This document shows, piece by piece, positions 61,058-64,000 of a stretch of DNA of 64,000 nt. The notes below the pieces were generated by a model. The model saw only the letters and a list, made by a program, of their open reading frames with translations. It ran no database searches and had not been told where the DNA came from. The stretch's first letter is position 1; every line of letters begins with the position of its first letter. The stretch covers positions 1 through 64,000 of the forward strand of contig JAFGVE010000039.1 in assembly GCA_016938175.1 (NCBI GenBank), read 5' to 3'. Position numbers and translations under genes: made by a program. The stretch comes from Campylobacterales bacterium (GTDB lineage Bacteria; Campylobacterota; Campylobacteria; Campylobacterales; Sulfurimonadaceae).

Positions 61058-62559
61058 TCCTCTTTCTCCCACTCTATATAATTATGCCAAATACCACTCA
61101 GAGCTGGCTCTATATTTTGTATACGTTTATCTACAGCAGATATCTCATTTGGGATATATAAAAAAAGATACGGATTATCTTCTACAATCATCGCAAACAT
61201 CTTTTGCCATATTAAAGCCAACTCATCCCTATCTACAATACTTTGTGACTCTTCTATAAGTTTGTCCAGCTCTTCATTGTGATAACCGACTAAATTAAAA
61301 CCACCCTTTCTATCACTCTCGCTATGCCACAAGAGATACGGATCAGGAGTCGGTGCCAATCCCCATCCTAAGAGTATACTTTCAAACTTATGCGGCATTA
61401 CGACCATATTTAGAAATGCCTGCCACTCCATTACACGAAGCGTAACATACACTCCTACTGCTTTGAGTTGATGCTGTAAAATCTCTGCTGCATAAGGACG
61501 TATGGGAGAAGAGTTTGAGGTGGCAATTTCAAATCGTAGTGGATTTTCTTCTGTATATCCAGCCGCTTGAAGTAACTCTTTTGCCTTTTGTATATTTTGC
61601 TTTGGCGTCTTGACACTATTGTTATAAGCCTTTGTTCCGGGTAAAAAAGGCCCCGTGCATACTCTGGCATGTTTAAAAAAAAGAATGTCAACTATCTCAT
61701 CTCTGTTTATAGCCAAAGAGAGTGCCTCACGTACTCTAGGGTCTTTAAACTTATCTAAGCGTAAATTAAATCCAAGATAGGAGTAAGAAGGAGATATTTT
61801 TTCATATATAGCAAACTGCTCAAAAAAAGATGCACCTAGCTGTTTTTCATATGCCATAGGCTCTAAAGCACCTACATCAAGTTCTCCTGACTTTAACATC
61901 ATAAACCGTGTCATAGGATCTGCAATAACATGAAAAGATAGCTTCTCTATCTTAGGCTCTCCCTCATAGTACTTTTCAAAAGCTTTAAGGACTATATTTT
62001 TTGAAAATTCTAATTGCTCTAGTCTGTAAGGACCTGTTCCGATTGGATTTTTATTAAAACTTGCACTCATTAAATTTGTTTCATTCTCTAAAAGATGCTT
62101 TGGTAAAATACCCATCATCCACGTTTCTAAAGCTTTAAAATAGGGTTTTGTATAAGTCACCTCAAGAGTATACTCATCCAAAATACGTACACTCTTTACA
62201 AAACGAAAACCAGAACTATATGGTGAGACAACTTTATCTGAAAGCAGGGTATCATATGTAAAAAGGACATCTTTCGCACTAAACTTCTCTCCATCATGCC
62301 AATAGACATCTTCTCTCAATTCAAAAATCAAAGTAGTACTGTCTTTAAAATAAAACTTTTTAGCTAAGTCTGCCACTATCTCTTTTGAGTCTTTATCAAA
62401 CTTTACCAAACCACTAAATATAAAAGAGGCTATCTCTGAAGAACTGGAGTCTGTTGCAAGAATCGGATTTAACCTTGCCGGATTTGTCGATGTTGCTAGA
62501 TGTAAAGTAGAAGCTTCTAAGCACAGAGTCAAAAAAAGTACAAGTATGTAACGAAGCAC
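61054..62559 (-). CDS. Extracellular peptide-binding protein (DppA/OppA family)
   Basis: A 501-residue periplasmic solute-binding protein of the family SBP_bac_5: signal peptide (about 1-17), RLNPILATDSSSSEIASFIFSGL, WHDGEKFSAKDVLFTYDTL, and NPIGTGPYRL, all typical. It would deliver peptides or nickel complexes to an ABC transporter. No permease or ATPase is adjacent; the ATPase at 34299 is of a compatible type, but 26 kb away. It overlaps the HAD gene by a few bases and contacts the DUF945 gene by one base. Confidence 0.87.
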   Translation of the reverse strand: MLRYILVLFLTLCLEASTLHLATSTNPARLNPILATDSSSSEIASFIFSGLVKFDKDSKEIVADLAKKFYFKDSTTLIFELREDVYWHDGEKFSAKDVLFTYDTLLSDKVVSPYSSGFRFVKSVRILDEYTLEVTYTKPYFKALETWMMGILPKHLLENETNLMSASFNKNPIGTGPYRLEQLEFSKNIVLKAFEKYYEGEPKIEKLSFHVIADPMTRFMMLKSGELDVGALEPMAYEKQLGASFFEQFAIYEKISPSYSYLGFNLRLDKFKDPRVREALSLAINRDEIVDILFFKHARVCTGPFLPGTKAYNNSVKTPKQNIQKAKELLQAAGYTEENPLRFEIATSNSSPIRPYAAEILQHQLKAVGVYVTLRVMEWQAFLNMVVMPHKFESILLGWGLAPTPDPYLLWHSESDRKGGFNLVGYHNEELDKLIEESQSIVDRDELALIWQKMFAMIVEDNPYLFLYIPNEISAVDKRIQNIEPALSGIWHNYIEWEKED

Positions 62560-63935
62560 TAACGCACTACCTTAGAGTTAATGCTCACTTGTCCATTTTT
62601 GTATTCAACATCAAAAATATAGTCACTTCCATCTCTTTTTATATAAGTTTGAAACTGTACTGGTAGCGGCTTCATATTTGTAATTTTTGTAAACATCTCT
62701 TCAGAGAGTCTTAAATTTGTTAGCATGCTTACGTTTGACGCTAAAAGGAGAGGTGTCATCTGCATTTTTTGGGCAAAGTCTTTATCTTCTATAAGTGTAA
62801 TCTGGCTTTTTAGTTCAGAGTGTTTAAGATGCTCACCACCCTGTAGAGATACATCAGAAACAGAAAGATCGGCGATGTTAAACAGAAAACCTTTTGATAA
62901 AAGAGCTATAAAACTCTCTTCAAACTCTTTTGCCAGTTGTGGATCTTGCATATTTTTCATCTTTGAAAAAATATCAAGTGTCTCTAAAAAACTCTTTTTA
63001 TCCAACTTATCAACGCCTATGTCCATATTGAAATCACTCACACTAAAGTCTATCTGCTTTGATGCTACAAAGAGTTTTTGTATACTACTTTTAGAAGCAA
63101 GTTGTGCGAAATCATTTTGTGTATTTGAAGATGCATTGAGTTTTAACTCATTCATTACAAATTCTGCATCACTGGCAGTTCCTTGAACTTTTAAAACTGC
63201 ATTAGCACATTCCATACTACTCACATAGGTACTTTTTGAGTCGTAGTTACTTGCACTCTTCAAACCTGTAATATCAAAAAGTAGCTTTTCACTCTGTTGT
63301 ATCAGCTCTATAGTTATCATTTTTAAGTCTGTAGAGAGACGTTTAGGGGCTACAAGCTCTCCATTTCCGCTAAACGTGGCACCTTCAAGATTGACCTTTA
63401 ATTCAGAACCATCCTTTAATGTATATGCCTCTTTAATGTCTTGTATATATCCATTAAAATCCTCACTGAGTACATTATATTCAATATGGTAAAGTACCCC
63501 TTTTGCCTGTAAAACTTTTTGAATGTAATTATAAAAGTCTAGATCCTCTTTTTGCAGATTCTGACTCATCTCTTCAGAGAGACTCATCGGATAGATATCT
63601 ATAATCACAGCCTTTGCAAAAGGAAAGTTACTATATTCTATGTCCGCACCTATAAGTACACCTTCAAACATAGCATTTACATAAGGTGGGAGTTGACTAT
63701 CAGCGTATTTGTTAAGATAGGCAACAAACTTATCAGCATCTTCTAAAAGAAATTCAAAGTGTCTTTGCGTATTTAAGTACTGACTCTGACTCTGCTCTTT
63801 ACTTACCGTAACGCCATAAGAGTTTAACTGCTCCAAACGAGCATCTATAGCATTTTTCATAAAACTATTACCAATTAATGGCAGTACAGCTACAGCGACA
63901 ACAACGATCAAGAGACTTAAGAGCATTTTTTTCAT
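62559..63935 (-). CDS. DUF945/YdgA-like envelope protein
   Basis: The 458-residue protein has an N-terminal membrane anchor or signal (about 4-22, LLSLLIVVVAVAVLPLIG) and a long beta-rich, repetitive part, as in the YdgA/DUF945 family, whose role is not known. The typical start (IGNSFMKNAIDARLEQLNSYGV) followed by FEFLLEDADKFVAYL fits. It is the first gene of the run with the peptide-binding protein and the HAD phosphatase; the ribosome-binding site AAGGAA is 8 bases ahead of the ATG. Confidence 0.75.
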   Translation of the reverse strand: MKKMLLSLLIVVVAVAVLPLIGNSFMKNAIDARLEQLNSYGVTVSKEQSQSQYLNTQRHFEFLLEDADKFVAYLNKYADSQLPPYVNAMFEGVLIGADIEYSNFPFAKAVIIDIYPMSLSEEMSQNLQKEDLDFYNYIQKVLQAKGVLYHIEYNVLSEDFNGYIQDIKEAYTLKDGSELKVNLEGATFSGNGELVAPKRLSTDLKMITIELIQQSEKLLFDITGLKSASNYDSKSTYVSSMECANAVLKVQGTASDAEFVMNELKLNASSNTQNDFAQLASKSSIQKLFVASKQIDFSVSDFNMDIGVDKLDKKSFLETLDIFSKMKNMQDPQLAKEFEESFIALLSKGFLFNIADLSVSDVSLQGGEHLKHSELKSQITLIEDKDFAQKMQMTPLLLASNVSMLTNLRLSEEMFTKITNMKPLPVQFQTYIKRDGSDYIFDVEYKNGQVSINSKVVR

Positions 63936-64000
63936 ATATTTTCCTTGTGTAATGAGAAAAATATTATATAAAAATAGAATTAAATAGAGATGATTATTAT

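Noticed and set aside
1-64000. tRNA, rRNA, CRISPR arrays, insertion sequences or prophage genes
   Set aside because: None was found: no repeated spacer pattern, no transposase or integrase, and no stretch resembling a structural RNA gene.

Overview
The window looks like chromosome from a free-living Campylobacterota (Epsilonproteobacteria), most like Sulfurimonas or a close relative. This rests on the low G+C, the gene content, the typical cytosolic kinase motif AHQWKQPLN, a glutamine synthetase without the usual adenylylation tyrosine, and TATAAT boxes without clear -35 elements. That assignment is an inference; no rRNA, tRNA, CRISPR array or insertion sequence was seen. No gap between genes exceeds 300 bases.

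Bases 1-26537 are mostly a phosphate-starvation island. Eight promoters carry the same architecture: two 7-bp half-sites of the form nTGTAAY spaced 11 bp apart start to start, then exactly 10 bp, then a -10 box (TATAAT, TATACT, TACAAT, TAAAAT, TAGCAT or TATTCT). This matches the organisation of PhoB boxes. They stand in front of: (1) an operon with a DUF3450 protein, a TtpC-like ExbB, ExbB, ExbD, TonB, a TPR protein and a large TonB-dependent receptor; (2) phoB; (3) a phosphate-selective-type porin; (4) pstS; (5) pstC-pstA-pstB-phoU, with phoR behind; (6) and (7) two divergent genes of unknown function; and (8) an OlsF-like ornithine-lipid synthase co-transcribed with an EAL-CBS-GGDEF cyclic-di-GMP protein. 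The system appears to join outer-membrane uptake, high-affinity import, signalling, membrane lipid replacement and c-di-GMP turnover under one regulator. Inside the island sits a second unit without a Pho box: a second porin, an exported DsrE-like protein, a Cache-type sensor, a response regulator and a histidine kinase split by a frameshift.

Bases 26544-43624 hold nitrogen and housekeeping genes: a nucleotidyltransferase-like protein, glnA with a strong terminator, a soluble histidine kinase, leuA with a degenerate RNA-helicase C-domain protein, then a long minus-strand run (alaS, CopD-like protein, maf, a diguanylate cyclase, bioF, a lone oligopeptide-type ABC ATPase, PBP1A). Upstream of these lie a second diguanylate cyclase and an aldehyde dehydrogenase.

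Bases 43740-63935 hold yraN, a monohaem cytochrome c, a cytoplasmic formate dehydrogenase-like molybdoenzyme, an SDR, hom, an AlaC/DapL-type aminotransferase, two unknown envelope proteins, the RNA methyltransferases rlmB/trmH, rsmI and rsmE, rpmE, moeA, a GT39-type membrane glycosyltransferase, queD, queE, moaA, an RDD membrane protein, a HAD phosphatase, a peptide-binding protein and a DUF945/YdgA-like protein. The molybdopterin genes moeA and moaA would serve the molybdoenzyme.
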